Of a stretch of 64,000 bases of DNA, positions 31,174 through 41,460 are shown in pieces (the stretch's first letter is position 1; each line of letters begins with the position of its first letter). A program made the position numbers and the translations under genes. Source of the stretch: Lautropia sp. (GTDB lineage Bacteria > Pseudomonadota > Gammaproteobacteria > Burkholderiales > Burkholderiaceae_E); NCBI GenBank assembly GCA_030530775.1, contig JAUMUG010000002.1, positions 310,001 through 374,000 on the forward strand. Reading direction: 5' to 3'. The notes under the pieces were generated by a model. That model was given only the letters and a program-made list of their open reading frames with translations. It ran no database searches and was not told the DNA's origin.

Positions 31174-32058
31174 TTATCGATGCTTGCGTGGATTGCGGGC
31201 GATGAAATCGTCGGCGATTTCATCCATCGTGCACCAGCGCACACCATCGTGGCTGTTGATGTACTCGATCAGCCGCTCGTGCATCAGCAGTACCTGCGGC
31301 CGGCCGGACACATCCGGATGGATCGTCATCACGAAAACGGCGTAATCATTTTCGCGATAAACCCAATCGAACTGGTCGCGCCACATGGCTTCGATGTCGC
31401 GCGGATTGACGAAACCATGGCTGTTCGGCGACTTCTTGATGAACATCATCGGCGGAAGATCGTCCAGATACCAGTTGGCCGGGATCTCGACCAGATCGGT
31501 TTCCTCGCCGCGCTGCACCGGTTTCATCCAGGCACTCGGATGTTTGGAATAATCGATCTTGGTCCAGCTGTCGCCCACCCGCACGTAGTAGGGGTGGAAA
31601 TCATTGTGCATCAGTGAGTGGTCGTATTTGATGCCCCGCTCCAGCAGCAGTTCGTTGGTGCAGTTGCTGAACTCCCACCACGGCGCCACATAACCGGTCG
31701 GCCGCTTGCCGGACAGCCCGGTCACCAGCTCTATGCAGCGGTCCAATACCACCGTTTCCTGCTCGCGCGTCATCGCGATCGGGTTTTCGTGACTGTAGCC
31801 GTGAATACCGATTTCATGGCCCCGATTGGCCACTTCCTTCATCTGTTCGGGAAAGGTCTCGATCGAGTGGCCGGGAATGAACCAGGTGGTTTTGATTTTG
31901 TACTTGTCGAACAGGTTCAAAAGCCGGATCGAACCGATCTCACCGGCGAACAGACCACGCGAGATATCGTCGGGGCTGTCTTCACCACCGTAGGAACCCA
32001 GCCAACCCGCCACCGCATCCACGTCGATACCATAGGCAACCAGAATGTTCTTCGCCAT
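31174..32058 (-). CDS. polysaccharide/peptidoglycan deacetylase of the HpPgdA type
   Basis: 294-residue NodB-like deacetylase. The sequence closely follows Helicobacter pylori PgdA (HP0310): [20 protein letters not shown] near the start, [27 protein letters not shown] with the metal-binding His residues, APWWEFSN and [14 protein letters not shown]0310-type enzymes can act on peptidoglycan, but related proteins have other amide substrates, so the true target is uncertain. No signal peptide is seen. ATG 32056-32058 follows GGAGACACGAGC. It leads the deacetylase-CGLCG-CobW operon. Confidence 0.85.
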   Translation of the reverse strand: MAKNILVAYGIDVDAVAGWLGSYGGEDSPDDISRGLFAGEIGSIRLLNLFDKYKIKTTWFIPGHSIETFPEQMKEVANRGHEIGIHGYSHENPIAMTREQETVVLDRCIELVTGLSGKRPTGYVAPWWEFSNCTNELLLERGIKYDHSLMHNDFHPYYVRVGDSWTKIDYSKHPSAWMKPVQRGEETDLVEIPANWYLDDLPPMMFIKKSPNSHGFVNPRDIEAMWRDQFDWVYRENDYAVFVMTIHPDVSGRPQVLLMHERLIEYINSHDGVRWCTMDEIADDFIARNPRKHR

Positions 32059-32197
32059 GCTCGTGTCTCCTGTTCCACTGATAGACAAATGAGCAGCGCC
32101 GGACGCCACCCTTGGACTCGACTTTCGAACGCGACACTCATCCCTGTGACGTCAAACCCTGCATATCGATTTTGGCAGAGCAACGTACCGTCACCAC

Positions 32198-32230
32198 AAA
32201 AAACCCGACCGGACGTCCGGCACTTTCGGG
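32198..32230 (-). terminator. Rho-independent terminator downstream of ubiA
   Basis: On the minus strand CCCGA pairs with TCGGG around the palindrome CCGGACGTCCGG (32209-32220), followed by six T residues (32198-32203 read as A on the plus strand). It lies past the ubiA stop. The rest of the 32059-32465 gap shows no gene. Confidence 0.7.
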
Positions 32231-32465
32231 CTCCGGCCATGCCACCGTGCGAACGACACGGGGTGGCTACCTGGCATGGCGAAAGACTGAAACGCGTTTG
32301 TTTTCTGAAGAATATCCATCAGCCGGGCTGCGCGGTTCTGGTCCAGCCCAATACCGTCAGATCCAGGTCGTCGTCGTGCCGCGCACTCGGCCGCCAAACG
32401 CATTGGCCGCCGACAAGGCCGGTAACCCGGCTTTCAGGAGTCGGAGCAAATCCTGCCCCTGTCCA

Positions 32466-33407
32466 TCACTTCGTGAGCACGCCCAGCAGCACCCCCAGAA
32501 AGATGGCGGCACCAAACCAATTATTGTGGTTGAAGGCCTTGAAGCAATCGGCACGTTCGCGTCGGCGGATCAACAACCAATGATAGAGGGCGATGACGGC
32601 AGCCATCGACAGGCCGACCAACATGCCGGGAAACAACTGCTCACGCACGCCCACCCAGGCCATCAGCCCGATCGCCGAGGCATAACAAGCCATCACGGCT
32701 GCCACATCGTGACTGCCAAAGGTGATGGCCGAGGTGCGGATGCCGAGGCGCAGGTCGTCGTTCCGATCGACCATCGCATATTCGGTATCGTAAGCAACCG
32801 TCCAGCAAACATTCGCTGCCAACATGATCCAGGCCGTCAGCGGAACGGTACCGGTCAGCGCCGCAAAAGCCATCGGAATACCAAAACCAAAGGCGATGCC
32901 CAGGTAGGCCTGCGGGATGGCGAAGAAGCGTTTGAAATACGGATAGCTGGCTGCCAGGATGGCAGCCACCACACTCAAGCCCCACACCAGCGGCCCGAAG
33001 GGGAATACCAGTGGCAAGGCCAGCAGACACAGCACCACGAAAACCGCCACCGCTTCCCACGGTGCAATCATTCCGCGCGCCAGCGGCCGATCGACCGTGC
33101 GTGTGACATGACCATCGATGTCACGGTCGGCGAAATCATTGATGGCACAGCCAGCCGAACGCATCAGCACCGTGCCCAGACAGAAGGCAAACAGCGGATA
33201 GAGTGGTGGCCAGCCATCGGCCGCGATGAATAGCGCCCACAGGGTCGGCCAGATCAGCAACAGGATGCCGATCGGTTTGTGCAGGCGTGTCAGATGCACA
33301 TAGGCGTGCAGCCGCTGCGCCGGACCGAGCGAGGCGGGACGATGGTCAGCCGGGGTTTCGACCGAGTCGCCGGCCGACGAATTGCGTTCGGATTGAGGCG
33401 TGGACAT
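32466..33407 (-). CDS. ubiA: 4-hydroxybenzoate polyprenyltransferase
   Basis: Inner-membrane prenyltransferase that attaches the polyprenyl tail to 4-hydroxybenzoate in ubiquinone synthesis; 313 residues with about eight helices. The two Asp-rich motifs are NDFADRDID and DTEYAMVDRNDD. RLHKPIGILLLIWPTLWAL is the conserved helix 1 region. The N-terminal 30 residues are polar and variable. It is transcribed alone, with a terminator downstream. Confidence 0.95.
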   Translation of the reverse strand: MSTPQSERNSSAGDSVETPADHRPASLGPAQRLHAYVHLTRLHKPIGILLLIWPTLWALFIAADGWPPLYPLFAFCLGTVLMRSAGCAINDFADRDIDGHVTRTVDRPLARGMIAPWEAVAVFVVLCLLALPLVFPFGPLVWGLSVVAAILAASYPYFKRFFAIPQAYLGIAFGFGIPMAFAALTGTVPLTAWIMLAANVCWTVAYDTEYAMVDRNDDLRLGIRTSAITFGSHDVAAVMACYASAIGLMAWVGVREQLFPGMLVGLSMAAVIALYHWLLIRRRERADCFKAFNHNNWFGAAIFLGVLLGVLTK

Positions 33408-33712
33408 GGACAGATGACATCAATGGAAAGGCGGCATTGGCGCCGATTGTACCCAGTACAACCGCAAACGCCGTCCTGTCCTGCCGGGCACCTGCGTGCC
33501 CCGGACCGATCCACTCCACCAGTACCGAGGCCCGTGCGTTTTCCATTGGCCGTGAACCGGCGAACCCGGGTCACAGAACCCCCGGCAACAAAAACCGCAA
33601 AAGCGGGACACACGCCCGCCGGGCGGGTTCGAGATCGGCCTGCAACCCACGATCCGTCTGCGGGCCCGAACTCCGACACTCGGCGCCTTCGGCCCCCGGA
33701 CCGCCCCGGCGC
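33408..33712. other. 305-bp intergenic region between ackA and ubiA
   Basis: GC-rich, with no supported gene. It should contain the ubiA promoter and the ackA terminator, though no hairpin with T-tract was seen. Confidence 0.4.
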
Positions 33713-35020
33713 TCAAGCCGCCCGGACTTCGGTCTGCCCGGCCGGCGATGTCCGGCCGGCCTCACGGTCGCTCACCCGCAGCGACAGCCCCATCAGGCGG
33801 CTGGCATGGCGGGCTGCCACCCATTCCTCGTTGGTCGGCTCCACCGCCAACAGCACGGCACTGTCGGGGGTCGAGATGATCGGTGCATTGGCCCGGTTGG
33901 CCTCTTCGTCGAGCCTGGCGCCCAGATAGCTCAAGCCATCGATGACGCGACGACGGACCTCTGCGCTGTTCTCGCCGACGCCAGCCGTGAACACCATCAT
34001 ATCCACGCCATTCTGCGCCGCTGTCATCGAACCGATCTCGCGCACGATCCGGCGGATATAGAGCGCCAGCGCGTCCCGCACCCGGTCTCCCAGCACCCCT
34101 TCGTCATGCTCGTGCGCCATCAGCACCCGCGGCTCCGGCGACATTCCCGAAACCCCCATCAACCCGGACTCGTGATAGAGCACCCGAGCCACTTCCTTGA
34201 CGCTGAGCTTTTCCATCTCCATCAGGTAGAGCACCGCACCGGGATCCAGCGCTCCGGGTCGGGTCCCCATCATCAACCCATCCAGGGCCGAAAAGCCCAT
34301 CGAGGTGGCCTGGCTCTTGAGGCCGCGCATGGCACACAGACTGGCACCACTGCCCAGGTGAGCGGCGATCAACTTGCCCGAAGCCTTGGTCCCGAAACGT
34401 TCGGGCAAGGCGAGCGACAGGTACTCGTAGGACAGGCCGTGGAAACCATAACGACGCAGACCACGATCCCAGACGGCATAGGGCAACGGCAGCTGCTTCT
34501 CGACCTTGGGCATGGTATGGTGGAACGCAGTATCGAAGCAGGCCACCTGCGGCAATTCGGGCGCGCTCTTCAGCAACGCCGCGATCGCCTCCAGCGCATA
34601 GGGCTGATGCAGAGGTGCGAGCGGAATATAGCTTTCGAGATCGGCCAGCACCTGTTCATCGATGCGCACCGGCTGTGCATATTTCGGCCCGCCATGCACC
34701 ACCCGGTGCACCACGGCCTCCAGCCGTCCCCCGCCCAGGCTGGCCCTGACCCGTTCCAGAATGAAATCCAGTGCCGTGATGTAAGGCCGTCTCTCATCGA
34801 CCACCAGCGGATGCGTTTCCGTCTCGGAATCACCATAAGTCGGCACGGCAGGGCCTCCAATGCCCTGCACCCTGCCACTCCATATCGGATGACGCGGCAA
34901 CGGTTGTTTGGAAGCATCGAAAAGCGCAAATTTAATACTGGATGAACCGCAGTTCAGCACCAGGATCAAGCCATCAGCGCGCTTCGACTGACCGGCAGTG
35001 GATTCAGACATCTTGCTCAT
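33713..35020 (-). CDS. ackA: acetate/propionate kinase
   Basis: 435-residue ASKHA-fold kinase that makes acetyl phosphate and ADP from acetate and ATP (reversible). LVLNCGSSSIKFALF, FDTAFHHTMP, RRYGFHGLSYEYLS, HLGSGASLCA, TSMGFSALDGLMMGTRPGALDPG and FTAGVGENS are the family motifs. Acetate versus propionate preference cannot be resolved. No pta is adjacent. Start 35018-35020 lacks a ribosome-binding site; ATG 35009-35011 (MSESTAG) is the alternative. Confidence 0.94.
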   Translation of the reverse strand: MSKMSESTAGQSKRADGLILVLNCGSSSIKFALFDASKQPLPRHPIWSGRVQGIGGPAVPTYGDSETETHPLVVDERRPYITALDFILERVRASLGGGRLEAVVHRVVHGGPKYAQPVRIDEQVLADLESYIPLAPLHQPYALEAIAALLKSAPELPQVACFDTAFHHTMPKVEKQLPLPYAVWDRGLRRYGFHGLSYEYLSLALPERFGTKASGKLIAAHLGSGASLCAMRGLKSQATSMGFSALDGLMMGTRPGALDPGAVLYLMEMEKLSVKEVARVLYHESGLMGVSGMSPEPRVLMAHEHDEGVLGDRVRDALALYIRRIVREIGSMTAAQNGVDMMVFTAGVGENSAEVRRRVIDGLSYLGARLDEEANRANAPIISTPDSAVLLAVEPTNEEWVAARHASRLMGLSLRVSDREAGRTSPAGQTEVRAA

Positions 35021-35453
35021 GGAGGAAGGTTGGATTGCTTTTCCCTAACGATACCGCACTGCAGCATAGTATAGGTCGGCCATTCGATGAAACTGACGAT
35101 CAAACCGTCAGCCGGTCAGGAAAACCGCCCCGGACTGCCGCTCAAGCTGCCACCCCGTTTCCGGCATACCTGCAGCCCACCAGCCGCCAAACCGCACCAG
35201 CAGCCAGGCTCGAGGAAGCAGCCCCGTTGCGGGCGCATATTTCCTGCCAGCAAGAAACGAGATCACGAGATGAAAAGTCACAGAGTAATCCGCAAGGGTT
35301 TTCCCCATGCCTACTCTACGGGAATTCCGCCCCCTTGGCCAATCGACTCGGCATACAAACCACCCGTCCCCGACAGCCGATCGGGCAGCGCCGCCGAGCG
35401 CCGGGCCGTCCGGCTGAAACGCCCGGTACAGAGGCCGCAGCCGGAAGCAAACC
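35021..35453. other. 433-bp intergenic region upstream of ackA
   Basis: No gene supported. On the minus strand a TATACT near 35070 could be the ackA -10 element, but no suitably spaced -35 was found. Confidence 0.4.
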
Positions 35454-35828
35454 TCAGTCCCCGCGCCGGCTCCCTCCCCGGATGATCTCGACCTCCTGCG
35501 CCGAACCACGCGATGCTTTCCGACCGGCACTGGTATCCTGGACTGCACCGCGGGCAGAACCGACCGCTGCACCGGCTGCCCTCCAGGCTTTGACACGCGC
35601 CGGCCCGACCCCCTTCACCCGCTGCGACAGCTCCGCGAAACTGGCAAATGGCGCCTTGGCGCGTTCGGCCACGATCCGTTCCGCCATCCTTGGCCCGACT
35701 CCCTTCAGTGTCTGCAGCTCGGTCGGCGTGGCGGTGTTGATATCCAGTGCCCACGAAGGCGCAGCAGCCAGCAGTAAAGTGCCAAGCAGCAAAACGAGAA
35801 GACGAAAAACGGGAACGGTGGCGTCCAT
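35454..35828 (-). CDS. ComEA-like helix-hairpin-helix DNA-binding protein
   Basis: 124-residue exported protein with a signal peptide ending around PSWA. Two helix-hairpin-helix motifs follow (INTATPTELQTLKGVGPRMAERI and the VKGVGPARVKAW repeat), then a basic, Gly/Ser/Arg-rich tail. Single-domain ComEA proteins bind incoming DNA in the periplasm during natural transformation. The pilT/pilU genes in the same window are compatible with pilus-driven uptake. ATG 35826-35828 is chosen to place the signal peptide at the N-terminus. Confidence 0.85.
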   Translation of the reverse strand: MDATVPVFRLLVLLLGTLLLAAAPSWALDINTATPTELQTLKGVGPRMAERIVAERAKAPFASFAELSQRVKGVGPARVKAWRAAGAAVGSARGAVQDTSAGRKASRGSAQEVEIIRGGSRRGD

Positions 35829-36105
35829 GGGTCGTGGCCCCGCCAATGAAAGCGCTGGTGCCTCGTGGGCCGACTCGACGAGGGGTCCGACTCGATGAGG
35901 TCCGGCGCAGACCGGGGCGATAGAATGGCAAGAGCCCCAGTGTGGCAGCGACAGCATGGCGCCACCGTTCAGATTCTCACACCCGCCTCCAGCCCGCCGG
36001 CATCTTCCACCAACGGATTAATCCGGAATACCGGCCGTAGTACACCAGACGATTCGGCACTGACGAATGCAGGCGTGAATACGGCACGATTGCGGAATCC
36101 GCGGA

Positions 36106-37290
36106 TCACTGCCCGGTGTCGTCACCCCGGAGGGGGGCATAACTGTCCCAGCGACTGCAGCCGGGGCACTGCCAGTAATAGTGCTGACCCTTGAAGCCGC
36201 AGACCTTGCAGCCGTAGTGGCTCATCCGCTCGGTCATGCGACGCAGCGTCGTGGCCAGTGCATCCTCGTCCAAATCCTCGACTGACGTGGCGCCCTCCCT
36301 GGAGCCGCGCCGCGACAAGGCCAGCAGAACCTGCAGGCCGCTCAGGGTCGGGTGTTCGGTAACGGCCTGGCGCACCCACTGCGCGGCAGCGGGCTTGCCA
36401 TCCAGCCGGGCGATGACGTCGGACAGCGCCCGCAGCATCTCGGGCGAATGCGAGACATCCAGCCGCTGCAGCCGGGCAATGGCCAGACGCAGTGCATCGG
36501 TGCCCCCCTGTGCCTCGGCCGCCGACAGCCAATGTGTCACGACCCGTTCGACCTGTTCGGGGTAGCGATCGGCCAGCACCGACCAGCGCTCGATGGCCCG
36601 GGCCGGATCGCCCTGCGCCAATGCCAGCTCGCCTTCGATGATGACCGGCCGCGGGTGATCGGGCTTGGCGTCGCTGGCCTGCCTGCAATAGGTGACGGCC
36701 TGATCGAAATGCTTGGCCTTGAGTGCTGCCATGGCCAGCTCGCACCAGGCATGGGCCATGATCAACGCGGGATCGAAGCCGGGCTCGGCCGGGGTGGTAC
36801 GCGCCAAGTCGATGACCCGCTCCCAATCGTGGGTACGTTGGGCGATCTCCAGGCGCTGGCGTGATGCAGCCACTGCGTACTCGGTGCCCTGCAGCCGATT
36901 GAAACTGTCCTCGGCCCGGTCGACCAGACCGGCTTTCAGAAAATCCAGTCCCAGCTCGTAGAGAGCATGCGCCCGGGTCTGCTGATCGAGATCGGCCCGA
37001 TCGACCAGGTTCTGGTGCACCCGGATGGCGCGATCGGTCTCACCGCGACGGCGGAACAGCGCGCCGAGCGCGAAATGCAGCTCGCTGGCTTCGGGCTCGA
37101 TCCGCACCACGTCGACGAAAGCATCGATCGCCTTGTCGGACTGCTCGTTGAGCAGCAGATTGACGCCGCGGAAATAGGCACTGGCCAGCGGCGGCGTCTG
37201 GTCGTCCAGCCGACCTTCACGCCGTGAAGCCACCCATCCCAGACCAAAAGCCAACGGGATGACCAGCAACCACCAGTATTCGAACTCCAT
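36106..37290 (-). CDS. lapB: lipopolysaccharide assembly protein B (LapB/YciM)
   Basis: Inner-membrane anchored TPR protein of 394 residues that controls LPS synthesis by steering LpxC to FtsH proteolysis. One N-terminal helix (residues about 5-20) is followed by TPR-like repeats and a C-terminal rubredoxin-type zinc site (CKVCGF and CPGCSRW). The sequence FGLGWVASRREGR is typical. Eight bases separate it from lapA, matching the standard lapA-lapB pair. Confidence 0.95.
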   Translation of the reverse strand: MEFEYWWLLVIPLAFGLGWVASRREGRLDDQTPPLASAYFRGVNLLLNEQSDKAIDAFVDVVRIEPEASELHFALGALFRRRGETDRAIRVHQNLVDRADLDQQTRAHALYELGLDFLKAGLVDRAEDSFNRLQGTEYAVAASRQRLEIAQRTHDWERVIDLARTTPAEPGFDPALIMAHAWCELAMAALKAKHFDQAVTYCRQASDAKPDHPRPVIIEGELALAQGDPARAIERWSVLADRYPEQVERVVTHWLSAAEAQGGTDALRLAIARLQRLDVSHSPEMLRALSDVIARLDGKPAAAQWVRQAVTEHPTLSGLQVLLALSRRGSREGATSVEDLDEDALATTLRRMTERMSHYGCKVCGFKGQHYYWQCPGCSRWDSYAPLRGDDTGQ

Positions 37291-37298
37291 GGCAACGC

Positions 37299-37631
37299 TC
37301 AGCGTACCGCCAGGCGGGAGCCGGTGGATTCTGTGATGACGCCCAGCTCATCCTGCGGCTGGTGCACATCGGCGATCTGCTGCAGGCGCTCGACATCACG
37401 GCGCAGACGGGCCAGTTCCCGGCGCTTGCGATACATGCGCGGTACCAAGGCCAGTAGTCCGACGAGCAGTCCGAACAGAAAAAACAGCAGCAGGATCACG
37501 ACCAGCGGCGCCGTGAAACCGAGTTCCTGGTTGCCGAACACACCCAGGCGCACCGGCTCGGTGTTGCCCAGTGCAAAGCCGAGCAACGCGATGAAAATAA
37601 GGATTTTGAGCAGCCAGGCGATCAGTCGCAT
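37299..37631 (-). CDS. lapA: lipopolysaccharide assembly protein A (LapA, DUF1049)
   Basis: 110-residue membrane protein with two hydrophobic helices (about 5-24 and 41-63) and a C-terminal coiled-coil-like stretch (RKRRELARLRRDVERLQQ). It is the partner of LapB in LPS control. ATG 37629-37631 (MRLIAWLLK) is chosen; a TTG two codons earlier is also in frame. It lies 18 bases after ihfB. The ihfB-lapA-lapB order is conserved. Confidence 0.9.
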   Translation of the reverse strand: MRLIAWLLKILIFIALLGFALGNTEPVRLGVFGNQELGFTAPLVVILLLFFLFGLLVGLLALVPRMYRKRRELARLRRDVERLQQIADVHQPQDELGVITESTGSRLAVR

Positions 37632-37649
37632 AAGCAAAAGGCCAAATAT

Positions 37650-38000
37650 TCAGGAAACGGTTGCGCGCAGCGCCTGATCGACGCTTTCCCGCAACTGTTT
37701 GCCGGGTTTGAAATGGGGCACCAGCTTTTCTGGGACCGGTACTGGCTCTCCGGATTTGGGGTTGCGGCCCATCCGGGAATGACGATGGGACAGGGCGAAG
37801 CTGCCGAAGCCCCGAATCTCGATACGCTGACGGTCGGCCAATGCACGGGCCATGGCATCGAGAATGGTGCGGACGGCGTATTCGGCGTCCTTGGCCACCA
37901 ATTGCGAATAACGATCGGCCAGCCGGGCAATCAGCTCCGACTTGGTCATGGTGCCGGGTGCAGACTGGTCGTCCAAATCCACGGAATCCGTCACTGCCAT
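37650..38000 (-). CDS. ihfB: integration host factor subunit beta
   Basis: HU-family DNA-bending protein, 116 residues. [41 protein letters not shown] and FKPGKQLRE identify IHF-beta. The first 17 residues (to APGT) extend beyond the usual family start. ATG 37998-38000 has a GGTGAG ribosome-binding site, while the family-conserved ATG (37947-37949) has none, so the extension may be real. It lies downstream of rpsA, the standard position. Confidence 0.94.
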   Translation of the reverse strand: MAVTDSVDLDDQSAPGTMTKSELIARLADRYSQLVAKDAEYAVRTILDAMARALADRQRIEIRGFGSFALSHRHSRMGRNPKSGEPVPVPEKLVPHFKPGKQLRESVDQALRATVS

Positions 38001-38382
38001 CGATCACTCACCATCAGATAGAAAACAGGAAAAACGGCTTTGGTGCAGGATGCCGCTCTGCCACCGGTAAACACGCAAAGCGGCACGGAAGCCACCAAAG
38101 CGACGATACACCATTGTGCACCACCTGTGCTGAAACCAAAGCGACACGAAGGTCTACCGTGTGCGGCCGACCCGGCACAAGGGGCCGGCCATGAGCCGGA
38201 GACAGCAACCCGGTTCGACGACGCCCGGCACAGAGGTTTGCTGCCGATACCGGAACACCCGCGTTGCAACGGGGATACTGCCGGAAGCCGTCATCTCCCC
38301 GGAACCGCGCCTGTCCGACGAGGCACGGTTCCGGCCCCGGGGAAAGCCCCCATCACGAGGGCCTGACGTTGCCGCGGGACGG
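38001..38382. other. 382-bp gap between rpsA and ihfB
   Basis: No gene. On the minus strand CGGAACCG (38300-38307) and CGGTTCCG (38326-38333) can form an 8-bp stem, possibly a transcript-end or processing structure beyond rpsA. No T-tract follows. Confidence 0.4.
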
Positions 38383-40095
38383 TCAGGAACGATCCTGATT
38401 GTCCAGCTTGGCGCGCAGCAGCGCACCCAGGTTGGTGGTGCCACTGACGGCCGAGGTTTCGGCCATACGTTGCATCACGTCTGCCGTGTCGGCGGTCTCG
38501 CGCGCCTTGATCGACAACGAAATCGAACGGTTCTTGCGATCGATGTTGATGATCATCGACTCGACGGTCTGGCCTTCGCTCAGCTGGGTGCGGGCATCTT
38601 CCACGCGGTCACGTGAAATTTCGGAGGCACGCAAGTAGCCTTCGACTTCCGGCTCGATCTGAACGGTGGCACCACGGGCATCCACACTGGTGACGGTGCC
38701 GGTGACGACGGCACCCTTGTCGTGGGTGGAGGCGAAATTGGTGAACGGATCACCCTCGAGCTGCTTGATGCCCAGCGAGATGCGCTCGCGCTCGACGTCG
38801 ATGGCCAGCACGACGGCTTCGACTTCATCACCCTTCTTGAAGTCGCGCACGGCTTCTTCACCCGACTTGTTCCAGGACAGATCGGACAGATGAACCAGAC
38901 CATCGATGCCGCCCGGCAGGCCGATGAACACGCCAAAGTCGGTGATCGACTTGATCGAACCCTTGACCTTGTCGTTGCGGCGATGATTCTCTGAGAACTC
39001 CTGCCACGGGTTGGCGTGGGTCTGCTTCATGCCCAGCGAGATGCGGCGACGGTCCTCGTCGATCTCCAACACCATGACCTCGACCTCGTCGCCCAGGCTG
39101 ACGACCTTGCCCGGATTGACGTTCTTGTTGGTCCAGTCCATTTCGGAAACGTGCACCAAACCCTCGATACCCGGCTCGATCTCGACGAACGCGCCGTAGT
39201 CGGTGATGTTGGTGACCTTGCCGAACATGCGGGTGTTCTGCGGATAGCGACGGCCGATGCCGACCCAGGGATCCTCGCCCAACTGTTTGATGCCCAGCGA
39301 GACGCGGTTCTTTTCCTGGTCGAACTTGAGGACCTTGGCGGTGATTTCCTGACCGACCTGCAGCACTTCCGTCGGATGACGGACACGGCGCCACGCCATG
39401 TCGGTGATATGCAGCAGACCATCGATACCGCCCAGATCGACGAACGCACCGTAGTCGGTGATGTTCTTGACCACACCCTGAACCACGGCGCCCTCGCTCA
39501 GCGTCTCGAGCAGCTTGGCACGTTCTTCGCCCTGCGACAGCTCGATGACGGCACGGCGCGACAGCACGACGTTGTTGCGGCGACGGTCCAGCTTGATGAC
39601 CTTGAATTCGAGGGTCTTGCCTTCGTAAGGAGTGGTGTCCTTGACCGGACGGGTGTCGATCAGCGACCCCGGCAGGAAGGCACGGATGCCGTTGGTCATG
39701 ACGGTGAGGCCGCCCTTGACCTTGCCGGTGACGGTGCCGCTGACCAGATCGCCCGATTCCAGTGCCAGTTCGAGCTGCACCCAGGCAGCCAGACGCTTGG
39801 CACGATCGCGAGACAGGCGGGTTTCTCCGAAACCGTCTTCGAGGGAGTCGATGGCGACCGAAACGAAATCGCCTTCCTGGACCTCCAACTCGCCACGGTC
39901 GTTGTAGAACTCCTCGACCGGGACATAGCTTTCAGACTTCAGGCCGGCATTGACGACCACATAGTTGTGATCGACGCGGATGACTTCAGCGGTGATGACC
40001 TCGCCCTGCCGCATCTCCTGACGCTTGAGGGATTCTTCGAACAGGGCGGCAAAACTTTCTTCCGATGCCGGATTCTGAGTAACTGCAGTGCTCAT
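38383..40095 (-). CDS. rpsA: 30S ribosomal protein S1
   Basis: 570-residue mRNA-binding ribosomal protein with six S1 OB-fold repeats. Repeats three and four show nearly identical [12 protein letters not shown] and [13 protein letters not shown] segments, and VHLSDLSW and VHVSEMDW lie in later copies. The start ATG 40093-40095 ([24 protein letters not shown]) is the usual S1 N-terminus. The frame is open far upstream but without similarity. Upstream cmk and downstream ihfB give the conserved order. Confidence 0.97.
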   Translation of the reverse strand: MSTAVTQNPASEESFAALFEESLKRQEMRQGEVITAEVIRVDHNYVVVNAGLKSESYVPVEEFYNDRGELEVQEGDFVSVAIDSLEDGFGETRLSRDRAKRLAAWVQLELALESGDLVSGTVTGKVKGGLTVMTNGIRAFLPGSLIDTRPVKDTTPYEGKTLEFKVIKLDRRRNNVVLSRRAVIELSQGEERAKLLETLSEGAVVQGVVKNITDYGAFVDLGGIDGLLHITDMAWRRVRHPTEVLQVGQEITAKVLKFDQEKNRVSLGIKQLGEDPWVGIGRRYPQNTRMFGKVTNITDYGAFVEIEPGIEGLVHVSEMDWTNKNVNPGKVVSLGDEVEVMVLEIDEDRRRISLGMKQTHANPWQEFSENHRRNDKVKGSIKSITDFGVFIGLPGGIDGLVHLSDLSWNKSGEEAVRDFKKGDEVEAVVLAIDVERERISLGIKQLEGDPFTNFASTHDKGAVVTGTVTSVDARGATVQIEPEVEGYLRASEISRDRVEDARTQLSEGQTVESMIINIDRKNRSISLSIKARETADTADVMQRMAETSAVSGTTNLGALLRAKLDNQDRS

Positions 40096-40207
40096 TGATT
40101 TCCAAAATGATCTCGCCGGCCGCGCTGCCCCCAATGGTAGACGCCGACCAGCGGTGTTGCTGAAAAATCCCGATCGATCGGAGCTTGACGATCGACCGGG
40201 GGTGGAC

Positions 40208-40231
40208 AAAAAACCGCCGCATGAGCGGCGG
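40208..40231 (-). terminator. Rho-independent terminator downstream of cmk
   Basis: Read on the minus strand, CCGCCGC-TCAT-GCGGCGG forms a perfect 7-bp stem with a four-base loop and is followed directly by six T residues (A run at 40208-40213). It sits between cmk and rpsA, so rpsA needs its own promoter in 40096-40207. The remaining part of the 40096-40459 gap holds no gene. Confidence 0.85.
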
Positions 40232-40459
40232 CCGGATCGTGTCGGACCGGAAGCTGCAACCGCTTCTCGGCTACGCGATGTCTGCGGCCCTTGCTTCCGA
40301 CACGTGAACGGCCGGAGGACCGTGGACTGCGATACAGGCGCCTGCGACCGGAGCATCCCTGCCCGGACCACCCCGCGCAAACGGAGCGGCCAGATTCACG
40401 CACATCGAAGTTTCCGACGAAAACCCGAAAAGCCCCCTGGCGAAACCGGGGAATGCCAT

Positions 40460-41158
40460 TCAGGCCGATGGTCGGCGCGCCTGCCAAGCCCGTATCACCC
40501 GGTCCACCGTCTCGTCGATCGACAGCCCGGCCGAATTGAGCCAGAACGCATCTTCCGCTGGTTTCAGCGGTGCAGCCGCTCGACCGGAGTCACGGCGGTC
40601 ACGTTCCTTCAAATCATGCAAAATCTTCTCTAGTGTAGCAGAAAAGCCCTTTTCGATGAGCTGCTTGTGGCGCCGCTGCGCACGCTCCTCGACGCTGGCC
40701 GTCAGATAAACCTTGAGCTCCGCATCTGGGAAAACCACCGTGCCCATGTCGCGGCCATCGGCCACCAGCCCCGGCATCCGCCGGAAACGATGCTGCAGAC
40801 CGGTCAGCTCGTGACGCACCGCCGGATGCACCGCCAGGCGCGAGGCCTGCAATCCGATGCCATCGGCCCGGATATCGTGCGAGATCTCGGCTCCATCGAG
40901 CCAGATCCGCCCATCTGCCTCGAAGCGCGGATCGAGCGAACGCGCCGCCCGCACGGCCGCCGCCTCGTTGGCCCCGTCTTCGCCTGCCTTCACCAACTGC
41001 AGCGCCACCAACCGATACAGCGCCCCGCTGTCCAGATAATGAAAGCCCAGACGCTGCGCCACCCGGACGGCGATCGTCCCTTTGCCCGAAGCGGTTGGCC
41101 CGTCGATGGCGATGACCGGCGCCGCATGGTCATCGGAACAAGCGTGATGCGAAGACAT
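40460..41158 (-). CDS. cmk: cytidylate kinase
   Basis: 232-residue (d)CMP kinase supplying CDP/dCDP for nucleic-acid synthesis. P-loop IDGPTASGKGTIA, FHYLDSGALYR, the LVADGRDMGTVVFPDA motif and the RDRRDSGRAAAPLKPAEDA segment are diagnostic. ATG 41156-41158 follows AAGGAGC five bases upstream. It lies between aroA and rpsA as in other proteobacteria. A terminator follows. Confidence 0.96.
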   Translation of the reverse strand: MSSHHACSDDHAAPVIAIDGPTASGKGTIAVRVAQRLGFHYLDSGALYRLVALQLVKAGEDGANEAAAVRAARSLDPRFEADGRIWLDGAEISHDIRADGIGLQASRLAVHPAVRHELTGLQHRFRRMPGLVADGRDMGTVVFPDAELKVYLTASVEERAQRRHKQLIEKGFSATLEKILHDLKERDRRDSGRAAAPLKPAEDAFWLNSAGLSIDETVDRVIRAWQARRPSA

Positions 41159-41460
41159 GAAAAGCTCCTTGTTGCAAACGAGGCGGCCATCAGAACCGCC
41201 AGAAACAAAAGACCGAACTGCAGCGTGCAACCGGTTCCGGGCCGGAACCATCGGATCGATCTCTGGCACGAAGGGCAGCGAGCGGTACTCTCCCCCCGGT
41301 CTGATCTGACGGAAGGCAGCTCCGGCGATACGGAAGCCCATTCGCCCCCGACCGGCCCGATATCGGCCCCGATCGGTCAGAATCGGCCCTGTCGGCCCGG
41401 ACCGACCCGGTTCAGGCCCAGGTGATCCGGATCGGAACGATACAGATCACCGCCCCCCGA
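41159..41460. other. 302-bp intergenic region between aroA and cmk
   Basis: Very GC-rich, with several short copies of GATCGG/CCGATATCGG-like words around 41345-41410. No gene and no clear terminator. Confidence 0.4.
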
